A DNA stretch of 64,000 nt from Trinickia caryophylli (GTDB lineage Bacteria; Pseudomonadota; Gammaproteobacteria; Burkholderiales; Burkholderiaceae): the NCBI RefSeq assembly GCF_034424545.1, contig NZ_CP139970.1:4154001-4218000 (forward strand). Direction: 5' to 3'. The stretch's first letter is position 1. Each line of letters opens with the position of its first letter. A program made the position numbers and the translations under genes. Of the stretch, positions 48,701 to 57,074 are shown one piece after another. The notes beneath the pieces were generated by a model, which was not told where the DNA came from, did not search any database, and saw only the letters and a list, made by a program, of their open reading frames with translations.

Positions 48701-49456
48701 TCAGCGGGCTTGCTCGCCCTGGCGAGCGGCCGGCAGCAGATCGAGCAGAGCCGTTTTGTCGAAGCGCCAGGAAATGGGCGCTTCGGCAACGGCTGCGCGC
48801 ACATGGGCGACGAAGGCCTTGCGCGCAATCTCGCGGCCGCCGAGCGACGCCAGATGCGACGTGTTCTGCTGGCAGTCTATCATTTCTACCCCGTGGTGGC
48901 GCAGGTGTCCGACCAGTGTGGCGAGGGCGATCTTCGACGCGTCGGTGGCATCGGCGTACATCGATTCGCCGAAGAACATCCGCCCGAGCGACACGCCGTA
49001 GAGGCCGCCCACGCGCTTGCCGTCGAGCCAGGTTTCCACGCTATGGGCTTCGCCTGCGCGATGCAGCGACGAATAAGCGTCGATGATCTCGGCGGTGATC
49101 CAGGTGCCGCGCTGTCCGCGGCGCGGCGCCTGAGCACAGGCGCGCATCACGCCGGCGAAGTCCGCGTCGACGCGGACCTCCCAGCGCGGATCGCGCAGCA
49201 CGCGCTTGAGGGTCTTCCTGAGCGAGGGCGAAACCTTGAACTCGCCCGGAAAGAGAACCATGCGCGGATCGGGGCTCCACCAGAGCACCGGCTGACCGTC
49301 CGAGTACCAGGGGAAGATGCCGCGCCGATAGGCGTCGACAATCCGCCAGGGCAACAGATCCGAACTTGCCGCGAGGAGCCCGGGCGCGCCGCTCGTCACG
49401 CCGAGCGCATGCTCGACGGGCGGAAATGGATCGTCGGGGCCGAGCCAGGGAACCAT
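48701..49456 (-). CDS. aat: leucyl/phenylalanyl-tRNA-protein transferase
   Basis: The protein has 251 aa. It adds Leu or Phe to N-terminal Lys/Arg of proteins for ClpS-dependent degradation. Family motifs: [22 protein letters not shown] near the N-terminus, [19 protein letters not shown] and [19 protein letters not shown] near the C-terminus. The start is ATG 49456; the longer frame runs into the nudix gene. It lies 53 bases before bpt and 19 bases after the nudix gene, probably in one transcript. Confidence 0.96.
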   Translation of the reverse strand: MVPWLGPDDPFPPVEHALGVTSGAPGLLAASSDLLPWRIVDAYRRGIFPWYSDGQPVLWWSPDPRMVLFPGEFKVSPSLRKTLKRVLRDPRWEVRVDADFAGVMRACAQAPRRGQRGTWITAEIIDAYSSLHRAGEAHSVETWLDGKRVGGLYGVSLGRMFFGESMYADATDASKIALATLVGHLRHHGVEMIDCQQNTSHLASLGGREIARKAFVAHVRAAVAEAPISWRFDKTALLDLLPAARQGEQAR

Positions 49457-49475
49457 GGTTCGTGCGTCGGGGTGG

Positions 49476-50021
49476 TCAGCCTTCGCGCAGCGAGCGGAAG
49501 ATGTCGCCCGTGTGCAGGCCGTAGCTACCGGATAGCCGGTCGGCAAAAAAGAAGCGCAAGGTCTGGCAGACCGTTGGGAACGCGATGTCGTCCCAGGGGA
49601 TCTCGCTTTCTTCGAAGAGCCTGACTTCGAGGCTCTCTTCGCCGGCCTCCACCTCGATGTCGAGCAGCCGCGCGAGATAAAAGAGGTGGACCTGGTGCAC
49701 GTGCGGCACATTCAGCAGGGAAAAGAGGTGCTGGACCTCGACGCGCGCCCCGGCTTCCTCGAGCGTTTCGCGCGCGGCGGCTTCGGCTGTCGTCTCGCCG
49801 ATTTCCATGAATCCCGCCGGTAGTGTCCAGTAGCCGTAGCGCGGTTCGATTGCGCGGCGGCACAGCAAGACTTTTTCCTCCCATACGGGGACGGTGCCTA
49901 CGACGTTGCGCGGGTTCTGATAATGCACCGTGCCGCAGCTCTCGCAAACGAAGCGCTCGCGGTTGTCGCCGGGCGGAATGCGAAGACTGACGATGTGGCC
50001 GCAGGCCGAGCAGTATTTCAT
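49476..50021 (-). CDS. Nudix hydrolase with N-terminal zinc ribbon
   Basis: The protein has 181 aa. A zinc ribbon ([26 protein letters not shown] holds the four Cys) precedes a Nudix domain with the full box ([22 protein letters not shown], about residues 68-90). Such proteins hydrolyse nucleoside diphosphate derivatives such as ADP-ribose or NADH-type dinucleotides; the exact substrate is unknown. The start at MKYCSACG is set by the ribbon. It is the first gene of the aat-bpt-pyrD series, with no obvious functional link to it. Confidence 0.9.
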   Translation of the reverse strand: MKYCSACGHIVSLRIPPGDNRERFVCESCGTVHYQNPRNVVGTVPVWEEKVLLCRRAIEPRYGYWTLPAGFMEIGETTAEAAARETLEEAGARVEVQHLFSLLNVPHVHQVHLFYLARLLDIEVEAGEESLEVRLFEESEIPWDDIAFPTVCQTLRFFFADRLSGSYGLHTGDIFRSLREG

Positions 50022-50156
50022 AGGCTTTTGCGTGGGAACTCGAGTAGGCGCGGGAGCGCGAATGCCGTCGACGGGAGCGCGCGCGAAAGAGTGATGCGAG
50101 TGTATCACCGCCACAATGGCATGCCGCATTGCGCAGATCGCACGGGAGCCCCAACG

Positions 50157-50184
50157 AAAAAAAGCCGGGCATCGGCCCGGCTTC
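50157..50184 (-). terminator. terminator after the OxlT-like carrier unit
   Basis: AAGCCGGGC (50163-50171) pairs with GCCCGGCTT (50176-50184), with a 4-base loop. On the minus strand it is followed by a run of T. It lies 23 bases past the small-subunit gene. Confidence 0.88.
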
Positions 50185-50206
50185 TCGGTGCAGCGACGCA
50201 GCGTGC

Positions 50207-50338
50207 TCAGCTGAAGAGCTTCAGCGCCTGACGCAGCGTGTTGATGACACCCCATGCGAGCGGAATCAGCACATACGCCCAGAACACGACGAGTTGAATG
50301 GGGCGCGTCGGCCGGACGGCGGTCGAGTGATCGGTCAT
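50207..50338 (-). CDS. small partner of OxlT-like MFS carrier (43 aa)
   Basis: The protein has 43 aa with a single membrane helix (PIQLVVFWAYVLIPLAWGVINTL). It begins 11 bases after the carrier gene, with a strong AGGAGACC-type ribosome site (ggggtctcctta on the plus strand). Small proteins of this kind follow oxalate/formate-type MFS genes in many Burkholderiaceae and are annotated as MFS small subunits. Its role in assembly or regulation of the carrier is not established. A good terminator follows. Confidence 0.8.
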   Translation of the reverse strand: MTDHSTAVRPTRPIQLVVFWAYVLIPLAWGVINTLRQALKLFS

Positions 50339-50349
50339 GAGGGGTCTCC

Positions 50350-51750
50350 TTAGATTTCTTTCGCGAGTTCGGTCTCGCTCATGTGATGCTTTTCGTTCAC
50401 GCGCTTGACGAGCAGGTTGCAGATGAAGCCGACGACGAGCAGCACAACCATGATGTGCACGGTCATCGTGTAGGCATCGGCCTTGGCCACGCCGTGCGCG
50501 ACCTGGTAGGCGCGAACGTAGTTGACGAGGACGGGGCCCGCGACGCCGGCCGCGGCCCATGCCGTCAGCAGGCGGCCATGAATGCCGCCGACGAACGCCG
50601 TGCCGAACATGTCGGCGAGATAAGCCGGCACGGTCGAAAAGCCGCCGCCGTACATCGACAGGATCACGCAGTAGGCGAGCACGAAGAGCGCGATGTTACC
50701 GGCGGACGCGAAACCGGGCACGAGGTAGTAGAGCACCGCGCCGAGCGCGAAGAAGATGAAGTAGGTGTTCTTGCGGCCGACCCAGTCCGACGCCGATGCC
50801 CATACGAAGCGCCCGCCCATGTTGAAGAGCGAGAGCAGCCCGACGAAGCCTGCCGCCGCGGCCGGCGTCACGGTGTCCTTGAAGCTCTCCTGAATCATCA
50901 CCGAGGCCTGGCCGAGAATGCCGATGCCGGCCGTCACGTTCAGGAACAGCACGAGCCAGATCAGATAGAACTGCGGCGTCTTGAGCGCCTGGTCGATGTG
51001 CACGTGGTTGCGCGTGATCATCTTGTTGGACGTCGTGGGAGGCGTCCAGCCGGCGGGCTTCCAGTCGGCCGGCGGCACGCGGATTGCCAGCGCGCCGATC
51101 GACATCGAGACGAAGTAGGCGATTCCGAGCACGATGAACGTTTCGGCCACGCCGACGCTCGAGGCACTCTTGAAGTGGTTCATGAGCGCGACCGACAGCG
51201 GTGCCGCGATCATCGCGCCGCCGCCGAAGCCCATGATGGCCATGCCCGTGGCCATGCCGCGGCGATCGGGGAACCAGCGGATCAGCGTCGAGACGGGCGA
51301 CACGTAGCCAAGCCCGAGGCCGATGCCGCCAATCACGCCGTAGCCGAGATAAAGCAGCGCGATCTGGTGCAGCCAGACGCCGAGCGCTGAAATGATGAAG
51401 CCGCCGCCGAAGCAGCAGGCAGCCGTAAACATCGTGCGGCGCGGCCCGACGTGTTCGAGCCACTTGCCCGCGAACGCGGCCGACAACCCGAGGAACACGA
51501 TCGCGATCGAGAAGATCCATCCGAGCGTGGTGAGCGACCAGTCGCCGGGCGCCGATTCCGTGATGCCGATGACCTTCGTGAGCGGGCCGTTGAAAACGGA
51601 GAATGCGTAAGCCTGCCCAATACACAGGTGCACGGCGAGCGCGGCGGGCGGCACCATCCAGCGCGAGAATCCCGGGCGAGCGACGGTGGCCTGTTTGGAG
51701 AAGAACGGGGGGGTGCCGGCTTGGCCGGGCGAATTACTGATACTGCTCAT
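50350..51750 (-). CDS. OxlT-family MFS transporter (oxalate/formate antiporter-like)
   Basis: The protein has 466 aa and 12 membrane helices. The OxlT group pattern is seen: WMVPPAALAVHLCIGQAYAFSVF in helix 1, GIGLGLGYVSPVSTLIRWFPDRRG in the first half, then FNMGGRFVWASASDWVGRKNT. It probably exchanges organic anions, but the substrate is unproven since no oxalate-degrading genes are adjacent. The start is MSSISNSPG (51750). It forms a two-gene unit with the 43-aa membrane protein downstream. Confidence 0.9.
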   Translation of the reverse strand: MSSISNSPGQAGTPPFFSKQATVARPGFSRWMVPPAALAVHLCIGQAYAFSVFNGPLTKVIGITESAPGDWSLTTLGWIFSIAIVFLGLSAAFAGKWLEHVGPRRTMFTAACCFGGGFIISALGVWLHQIALLYLGYGVIGGIGLGLGYVSPVSTLIRWFPDRRGMATGMAIMGFGGGAMIAAPLSVALMNHFKSASSVGVAETFIVLGIAYFVSMSIGALAIRVPPADWKPAGWTPPTTSNKMITRNHVHIDQALKTPQFYLIWLVLFLNVTAGIGILGQASVMIQESFKDTVTPAAAAGFVGLLSLFNMGGRFVWASASDWVGRKNTYFIFFALGAVLYYLVPGFASAGNIALFVLAYCVILSMYGGGFSTVPAYLADMFGTAFVGGIHGRLLTAWAAAGVAGPVLVNYVRAYQVAHGVAKADAYTMTVHIMVVLLVVGFICNLLVKRVNEKHHMSETELAKEI

Positions 51751-51906
51751 GCGTGGTCTCCTGCGGTCGTCGGAAGTGTCGGCTTCTCGCGCAATCGTTC
51801 TCTTTTTTGCGCAGCCGGTCATGTTGCGCCGACAACGGTAGGGGGCCGGCGCTCAATCCGCAATATGAGCAGAAAGTGCATAAAGCAGAACATAACCGCG
51901 AAAAAC

Positions 51907-51935
51907 AAAAAGCCCGACCTTCGGTCGGGCTTTTT
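51907..51935. terminator. bidirectional terminator of tRNA-fMet
   Basis: AAAAAGCCCGACC and GGTCGGGCTTTTT pair fully around a 3-base loop, 24 bases beyond the tRNA 3' end. Confidence 0.92.
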
Positions 51936-51958
51936 GGAATTCGTGCGGACGGCGTTTT

Positions 51959-52035
<77 letters not shown>

Positions 52036-52050
52036 TCCGTCGAAAACAAG

Positions 52051-52079
52051 AGTATAAGTGAAAGCTGAACCTCATGCAA
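52051..52079 (-). promoter_or_regulatory. sigma-70 promoter of tRNA-fMet
   Basis: On the minus strand TTGCAT (52079-52074) and TATACT (52056-52051) are 17 bases apart. The -10 ends 16 bases before the tRNA 5' end. Confidence 0.75.
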
Positions 52080-52261
52080 GCACCATGCACGAGTGCTTAT
52101 GCTCTCATGCCGTCGGCGTACCCGGCGCGCTGCTGCTCCGAGGGCGCGGCCGGCGACCGGCTGGCGAGCGCGCAGCCGCGCTGCGCTAGAATCGGGGGCC
52201 GCAGAGCCCGCTGCCGGCGCGCTCGCAATCCTTCCGTTGGGCAACCGTTCTCTTATACGTC

Positions 52262-52759
52262 ATGGACATCGATCACGATCTGCACGCGATTGCCGCTCAG
52301 GAGCAGGCGCTCGTGTTTCCCCGCTTCGATGCGGCCCGGGCGTGGCAGCTCGGCGCCTATCTGCACGAGGTGGCTACGGCGCGTTCGCTTGCGCTCGCCA
52401 TAGACGTCTCGACATTCGGCCAGACGCTTTTCTTCAGTTCGTTGGAGGGCGCCACCCCCGACAACGCGGCGTGGGTGAGGCGCAAGCGCAGTGTGGTCGA
52501 GCATTTTCGACGCAGCTCTTACGCGATCGGGCTGCGCATGCAGCGCGCGGGTACGACGCTCGCCGACAAGCACGGCCTGCCCGTGGCGGAATATGCCGCG
52601 CACGGCGGGGCGTTTCCGATCGCATTGGCCGGAGCCGGCGTGATCGGCTGCGTTACCGTGTCGGGCTTGCCGCAGCGCGCCGATCACGAACTCGTGGTGG
52701 AGGCGTTGTGCGCCGAACTCGGCGAGGACTACACGAAGCTGGCGCTGACGAGAGTCTGA
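52262..52759 (+). CDS. UPF0303 (GlcG/HbpS-like) protein
   Basis: The protein has 165 aa. It shows the DUF336/UPF0303 alpha-beta fold: [36 protein letters not shown] is the diagnostic region (residues about 43-78, given here in part as [10 protein letters not shown] and [11 protein letters not shown]), and GGAFPI and [17 protein letters not shown] follow. Members are small cytosolic proteins of uncertain role; relatives bind haem or cobalamin-linked ligands. It stands alone between tRNA-fMet and a 3-hydroxyisobutyryl-CoA hydrolase gene. Confidence 0.88.
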   Translation: MDIDHDLHAIAAQEQALVFPRFDAARAWQLGAYLHEVATARSLALAIDVSTFGQTLFFSSLEGATPDNAAWVRRKRSVVEHFRRSSYAIGLRMQRAGTTLADKHGLPVAEYAAHGGAFPIALAGAGVIGCVTVSGLPQRADHELVVEALCAELGEDYTKLALTRV

Positions 52760-52881
52760 AGGCCGCGGCTGCGTCACGCGCGTGACGTGCCGGGGGGGCA
52801 CCGCATCTGCAGGGAACACCGACTCCCGGGCGCGGCGCGCGCGTGCTACCGTTCTTATATCTCAGCTTTCGACGACTGCTC

Positions 52882-54027
52882 ATGTCTCCGTCAGAACCGG
52901 TTTCCGTCCTTGCTATCGACGAAGTGCGCTGCCACGTCGAGAATCGAGTCGGTTTTATCGAACTGAATCGCCCGAAGGCGCTCAACGCGCTTTCGGTTCC
53001 GATGATTCGTGCAATGCACGCGCGGCTCGACGAATGGCGCGACGATGACGACGTCCTTGCCGTCGTGGTGTACAGCGCGCACGAACGAGCTTTTTGTGCC
53101 GGTGGTGACGTGCGGTACTTCTATGAGGCATCCCAGCGCGGCGACGTTGCGGCGCGCGAGCGTTTCTTCGTCGAGGAGTACACACTCGATCACGCCATAT
53201 TCACCTACCCGAAGCCCTATATCGCGTTGATGAGCGGGATCGTGATGGGCGGGGGTATGGGAATTTCCCTGGCTGCACATCGTACCGGCGGCTTGCGCGT
53301 GGTGACGACGTCGACGCAAATGGCCATGCCCGAGACGCGTATCGGCCTTTTCCCGGACGTCGGCTCGAGTTGGTTCCTGGCCCGCGCGCCTGGCGCGATC
53401 GGCCGCTATCTGGCGGTAACGGGCGAGACGATCGATGCGGCCGATGCGCTCTACGCGGGGCTCGCCGATATCTGCATCCGCGCCTCGGCCTTGCCCGCGT
53501 TGCTCGATGCATTGCGCAGCGAGCGTTTTGGCGCGTCCGGCGATGTCGTCGAATGCGTGAGGCGCGCGGCGCAGGGGGCGCCCTGTGTGCCGGACGACGA
53601 CGAGGCGGCGGAAACATCGCTTGCCGCCACGCGCGCCTGGATCGACCGGCATTTCGGCCAGTCGGACGTGTCGGGCATCATGGCGTCGCTCGAAACTCAG
53701 CAGGAGGAGGGGGCGCGTGACTGGGCCGAGGAGACGATCGGCGTGCTGCGCGATCGCTCGCCGCTCTCGATGGCCGTGTCGCTGGAAGTGGTCGCGCGCG
53801 GCGAGGGGACAATGGCCGACTGTTTGCGGCGCGACCTCGATCTCACGCGCTCGATGTTCGAGCATGGAGACGTGCTCGAAGGCGTGCGCGCGCGCATCAT
53901 CGACAAGGACAACCACCCGCATTGGCGCTTCGCACGCATCGAGGACGTCAGCCGCGCCGATATCGAGCGCATGTTCGTGAGCCCCTGGGCTCCCGACGCG
54001 CATCCGCTTCGCCACCTGCGGGGCTGA
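52882..54027 (+). CDS. 3-hydroxyisobutyryl-CoA hydrolase (crotonase superfamily)
   Basis: The protein has 381 aa, much longer than simple enoyl-CoA hydratases. The crotonase core (VGFIELNRPKALNAL; AFCAGGDVRYFYE oxyanion segment; SGIVMGGGMGISLAAH; MPETRIGLFPDVGSSW with the catalytic Glu/Asp) is followed by the C-terminal extension typical of HIBCH (GVRARIIDKDNHPHW). It hydrolyses 3-hydroxyisobutyryl-CoA in valine breakdown. ATG 52882 is chosen over 52843. No other valine-pathway gene is adjacent. Confidence 0.9.
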   Translation: MSPSEPVSVLAIDEVRCHVENRVGFIELNRPKALNALSVPMIRAMHARLDEWRDDDDVLAVVVYSAHERAFCAGGDVRYFYEASQRGDVAARERFFVEEYTLDHAIFTYPKPYIALMSGIVMGGGMGISLAAHRTGGLRVVTTSTQMAMPETRIGLFPDVGSSWFLARAPGAIGRYLAVTGETIDAADALYAGLADICIRASALPALLDALRSERFGASGDVVECVRRAAQGAPCVPDDDEAAETSLAATRAWIDRHFGQSDVSGIMASLETQQEEGARDWAEETIGVLRDRSPLSMAVSLEVVARGEGTMADCLRRDLDLTRSMFEHGDVLEGVRARIIDKDNHPHWRFARIEDVSRADIERMFVSPWAPDAHPLRHLRG

Positions 54028-54066
54028 TGTCCCGCCCGACCGGAGCGGGCTTGCGGGGGGGGGCGC

Positions 54067-54498
54067 TCAGGCCGCGTCGTCTTCGACCGGCGCCATGAAC
54101 GCGCGCATGAACACGAGTGCGCCCCAGCCCCAGACGGCATTCGCGGCAAAACCGACGGCAAGACGCGGCAGCATATTGCCGCTCGGCCAGATACCGCGCA
54201 GCGGATCGACGAGAAACACGCGGGCAGCCGTCAGCACGATGCCGCCGAACACGAAGGCTTGTACCCACGGTGCGGCGCGTTCGGGCGAGATACGCAGCAA
54301 CCACGCCATCAGGACGGCCCATAGGGCGCTCCAGATCGCGTTGGCGACGAACTCGGGAACCTCGAGCGGCGCGAAAGGAATCGTCGAGAAACCGCCCGTG
54401 CCGATGAGGCCGGCCGTGTGCAGCAGCGCTAACGTCGCTTCGCGGAAAAAGAGTGCCGCGAGAAAGCCTGAAACGAAGGGCAGGATGACTTTTTGCAT
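54067..54498 (-). CDS. hypothetical four-helix membrane protein
   Basis: The protein has 143 aa. Four hydrophobic segments (about 5-25, 45-67, 78-97, 110-130) with short loops and a short acidic C-terminus (PVEDDAA) suggest an inner-membrane protein. LLHTAGLIGTGGFSTIPFAPLEVPE between helices 1 and 2 (residues about 25-49) is the most distinctive stretch. The family is not recognised with confidence; a YagU-like relation is possible. It converges on the HIBCH-type gene. Confidence 0.7.
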   Translation of the reverse strand: MQKVILPFVSGFLAALFFREATLALLHTAGLIGTGGFSTIPFAPLEVPEFVANAIWSALWAVLMAWLLRISPERAAPWVQAFVFGGIVLTAARVFLVDPLRGIWPSGNMLPRLAVGFAANAVWGWGALVFMRAFMAPVEDDAA

Positions 54499-54652
54499 GG
54501 AGTGCTTTGCGCGGCCGCGTCACGGGCGATAAGGCCGGCGGCGCGGGCCTTGGGCTCGAACGTGCGACATTATAGGTGCGCGCGAAGACGTCGCGGCGTT
54601 ACCCGGCGGAAGTGCTAGGATGGATTGACGATTCCATCCAAGGGAGCCGGCC

Positions 54653-54850
54653 ATGTCCAAATCCTTGAGTCCGGAGGCAATCGAGGCGCTCCGGCGCCTG
54701 AACGAAGTGGGTATCGGCCAGCAGCCCCCGCTCGTCTCCATGGCCGTGGCGGCCGAACTGCTGGGCGCGGGGCTGGCCGGCGAGAATACCGACGGCGCGA
54801 TCGAAATCACGTGCGATGGTCGCAAGTATCTGTCCGGGGACTGCGACTAG
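54653..54850 (+). CDS. small hypothetical protein, 65 aa
   Basis: The protein has 65 aa and is soluble. The start has AAGGGAGCC 6-12 bases upstream. It contains LSPEAIEALRRLNEVGIGQQ and a C-terminal DGRKYLSGDCD with one Cys. Codon bias matches a real gene. No known domain is recognised. It lies 45 bases before another small gene in the same direction, so the two probably form a small operon. Confidence 0.65.
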   Translation: MSKSLSPEAIEALRRLNEVGIGQQPPLVSMAVAAELLGAGLAGENTDGAIEITCDGRKYLSGDCD

Positions 54851-54895
54851 CGCGGGCGCGCCCGTCACTGGCGGCATCATCGAAGGAGAGCGGCG

Positions 54896-55138
54896 ATGAA
54901 ACCGAAAGGCGTCGACATGGGTGACTACGAGGAAGCCTATCGCGGGTATGACCTCGAAATCGCCATCGAGCAGGTGATGACGGGCGTGAAGTCGCATTTC
55001 CGCGTGCTGAAGGACGGCATGGTCGTCGAGGACTGGCGGCTCGTTCACGTCGAAGAGACGTGGCCGACCGAGCGGCTGGCGGCACGCGCTGCGCTCGATG
55101 CGGCGCGTGCCGTTGTCGACGGCAAGCTCGGTGCGTGA
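54896..55138 (+). CDS. small hypothetical protein, 80 aa (DUF6566-like)
   Basis: The protein has 80 aa. A strong GAAGGAGA box lies 6-13 bases before the ATG. The sequence is acidic and helical with a two-strand middle: GDYEEAYRGYDLEI, then GVKSHFRVLKDGMVVEDWRLVHVEETW and an AARAALDAARAVVDG helix. It resembles small Burkholderia proteins of the DUF6566 kind, from memory only. It is downstream of the 65-aa gene. Function unknown. Confidence 0.65.
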   Translation: MKPKGVDMGDYEEAYRGYDLEIAIEQVMTGVKSHFRVLKDGMVVEDWRLVHVEETWPTERLAARAALDAARAVVDGKLGA

Positions 55139-55173
55139 GCGCAGCCCTGGGGCAGGGGCGCGCCGGCGCGGGC

Positions 55174-55596
55174 TTATTGCTCGTCGTCCCCCCAAGGGAT
55201 TTCGACGTCGGTGATGAACGCGACGGTGGCGAGCGGCCGTGCTTCGTGCCGGCCGACCTTGCCGTCGGCGCGCTGCCATTCGACGCGAAAGACGACCTCG
55301 GGGGTTTCCGCGAGCAGCCATACCTTGCGCAGTTCGTCGGGATCGGCGGCCTCGACGGGGCCATCGAGCGAGACGAGCAGCTGTTGCGGCCACAGGCCGT
55401 TGGCCGGGTCGTACACGCGGTCGCCGTCCGGAATCGACGTAAATGCCTCGACGCCAATCGTGGCACTGGCTTCTTCCACCATTTTCGCTAGTGCGCGCAA
55501 GACGGCGGTGGCACGTGCCGAGTTCGCCTGGCGGATTGCGAGATCGCCGCGCGTCAACGCGTGCTCGAGTCTGGGGTTTGCCTTTTGCTTGCTCAT
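55174..55596 (-). CDS. hypothetical protein, 140 aa
   Basis: The protein has 140 aa and is soluble. It starts MSKQKANPRLEHAL at 55596 (an ATG four codons upstream is possible, but the taatgcc context is weak). It holds a helical N-terminus and a beta-rich C-terminus (QLLVSLDGPVEA, VVFRVEWQRADGKVG, VAFITDVEIPWGDDEQ). No family is recognised. It converges on the 80-aa gene, with 35 bases between stops. Confidence 0.7.
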   Translation of the reverse strand: MSKQKANPRLEHALTRGDLAIRQANSARATAVLRALAKMVEEASATIGVEAFTSIPDGDRVYDPANGLWPQQLLVSLDGPVEAADPDELRKVWLLAETPEVVFRVEWQRADGKVGRHEARPLATVAFITDVEIPWGDDEQ

Positions 55597-55822
55597 AATG
55601 CCTTCCATTGAATCGATACGGGACGGCGAGTCGCGCCACGCCGGTCCGTCGGGTGCATGCTACCACCGGCGGGTGCCGTTGCTATCAGCGAGCCAGCCCG
55701 GCAACGCGTGCAAAAGACGTTCCTCTCGGGGTAGCCTGAAGCGGTCGCTGCGCTAGCGTAAAAAGCGCAAGCTGCCTGTATGGCGGCGGACGATAAAGCG
55801 GGAGGGGGATAAAAGGCGATGT

Positions 55823-55899
55823 TGGGGTGGCTGATGGGACTCGAACCCACGACGACAGGAATCACAATCCTGGACTCTACCAACTGAGCTACAGCCACC
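55823..55899 (-). tRNA. tRNA-His (GTG)
   Basis: The gene is 77 bases including encoded CCA and the extra 5' G (-1) that pairs with C73, a hallmark of histidine tRNA. The acceptor GTGGCTG pairs with CAGCCAC. The anticodon loop TTGTGAT gives GTG. A minus-strand TATAAT at 55959-55954 is a probable -10 element. Confidence 0.96.
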
Positions 55900-55987
55900 A
55901 CTGGAACTTGCTGTCTGGCTTGCCGAGAACCGGCTCGCCGACGAAGAAGCGAGATTATACAAACACGATTGCGGCTTGCCTAGCCCC

Positions 55988-56998
55988 TCATGCAATAAAT
56001 TCGGCTTCGTCGCGCAAATGGGCACGGGCCTCGTCGAACACGGCAAGATCCGCAGCCGCGAGTCGCTTGCTGTCCGACAGCACGCGCCGCCACCCGCGCG
56101 AACCCGGCACGCCGCGATACAGGCCCAGCGCGTGGCGCGTGATCGCGCCGAGATAGGTGCCGCGCGCGAGTTCGCGCGCGCAATAGTCGATGAGCCGCGC
56201 TTCGATTTGCTCCCGGCTTGCCGCGGGCTCGCTGCGCCCATAAAAGCGTGCGTCGACATCCGCCAGCACGAACGGGTTGTGATACGCCTCGCGGCCGAGC
56301 ATCACGCCGTCGACATGTGCGAGGTGCGTTTGCACCTCGTCCAGCGTCTTGATGCCGCCATTGATGATGATTTCGAGCCGAGGGAAATCCTGCTTGAGCC
56401 GGTACGCGTAATCGTATTTGAGCGGCGGGATTTCGCGATTTTCCTTCGGCGACAGACCTTTCAGGATCGCGTTGCGCGCATGGACGATGAAGACTTCGCA
56501 GCCGGCCGCGGCGACCGTGCCAACGAAATCGCGCACGAAAGCGTAGTCCTCGACGGTATCCACGCCGATCCGATGCTTGACCGTCACGGGAACGCTCACG
56601 GCATCGCGCATCGCTTTCACGCAGTCGGCCACGAGTTGCGGTTCGTTCATGAGGCATGCGCCGAACGCGCCACGCTGCACGCGCTCGGACGGGCAGCCGC
56701 AATTGAGGTTGATCTCGTCGTAGCCCCATTGCTCGCCGAGCCGGGCTGCGCGCGCGAGGTCGTCGGGCTCGCTGCCGCCCAACTGCAGCGCGACGGGCGC
56801 TTCCTGCGGCTCAAACGCAAGATGACGGGCCACGTCGCCGAACAGCAGCGCCCCCGTCGTCACCATTTCGGTATAGAGCCAGGTATGGCGTGAAATCAGA
56901 CGATGAAAATAGCGGCAGTGACGGTCGGTCCAGTCCATCATCGGTGCAACGCTTACGCGGCGGGGACTGGCCAGGGAAGATAACTGCATGATGCGCAA
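55988..56998 (-). CDS. dusA: tRNA-dihydrouridine(20/20a) synthase
   Basis: The protein has 336 aa and is an FMN enzyme that reduces uridine in the tRNA D-loop. The TIM-barrel motifs are APMMDWTDRHCR, NLNCGCPSERVQ, GAFGACLM with the catalytic Cys, VKHRIGVDT and INGGI. The C-terminal helical tRNA-binding part is of DusA length. It is the gene directly upstream of tRNA-His on the same strand, but the tRNA has its own -10 element. A start at the fourth codon is also possible. Confidence 0.95.
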   Translation of the reverse strand: MRIMQLSSLASPRRVSVAPMMDWTDRHCRYFHRLISRHTWLYTEMVTTGALLFGDVARHLAFEPQEAPVALQLGGSEPDDLARAARLGEQWGYDEINLNCGCPSERVQRGAFGACLMNEPQLVADCVKAMRDAVSVPVTVKHRIGVDTVEDYAFVRDFVGTVAAAGCEVFIVHARNAILKGLSPKENREIPPLKYDYAYRLKQDFPRLEIIINGGIKTLDEVQTHLAHVDGVMLGREAYHNPFVLADVDARFYGRSEPAASREQIEARLIDYCARELARGTYLGAITRHALGLYRGVPGSRGWRRVLSDSKRLAAADLAVFDEARAHLRDEAEFIA

Positions 56999-57074
56999 AG
57001 AAAAACGGGATGGGCCATTTTACCGCAATGCCCGTCTCTCGATGGGCCCGGCGCACGCCCGGCGGGCGCGGCGC

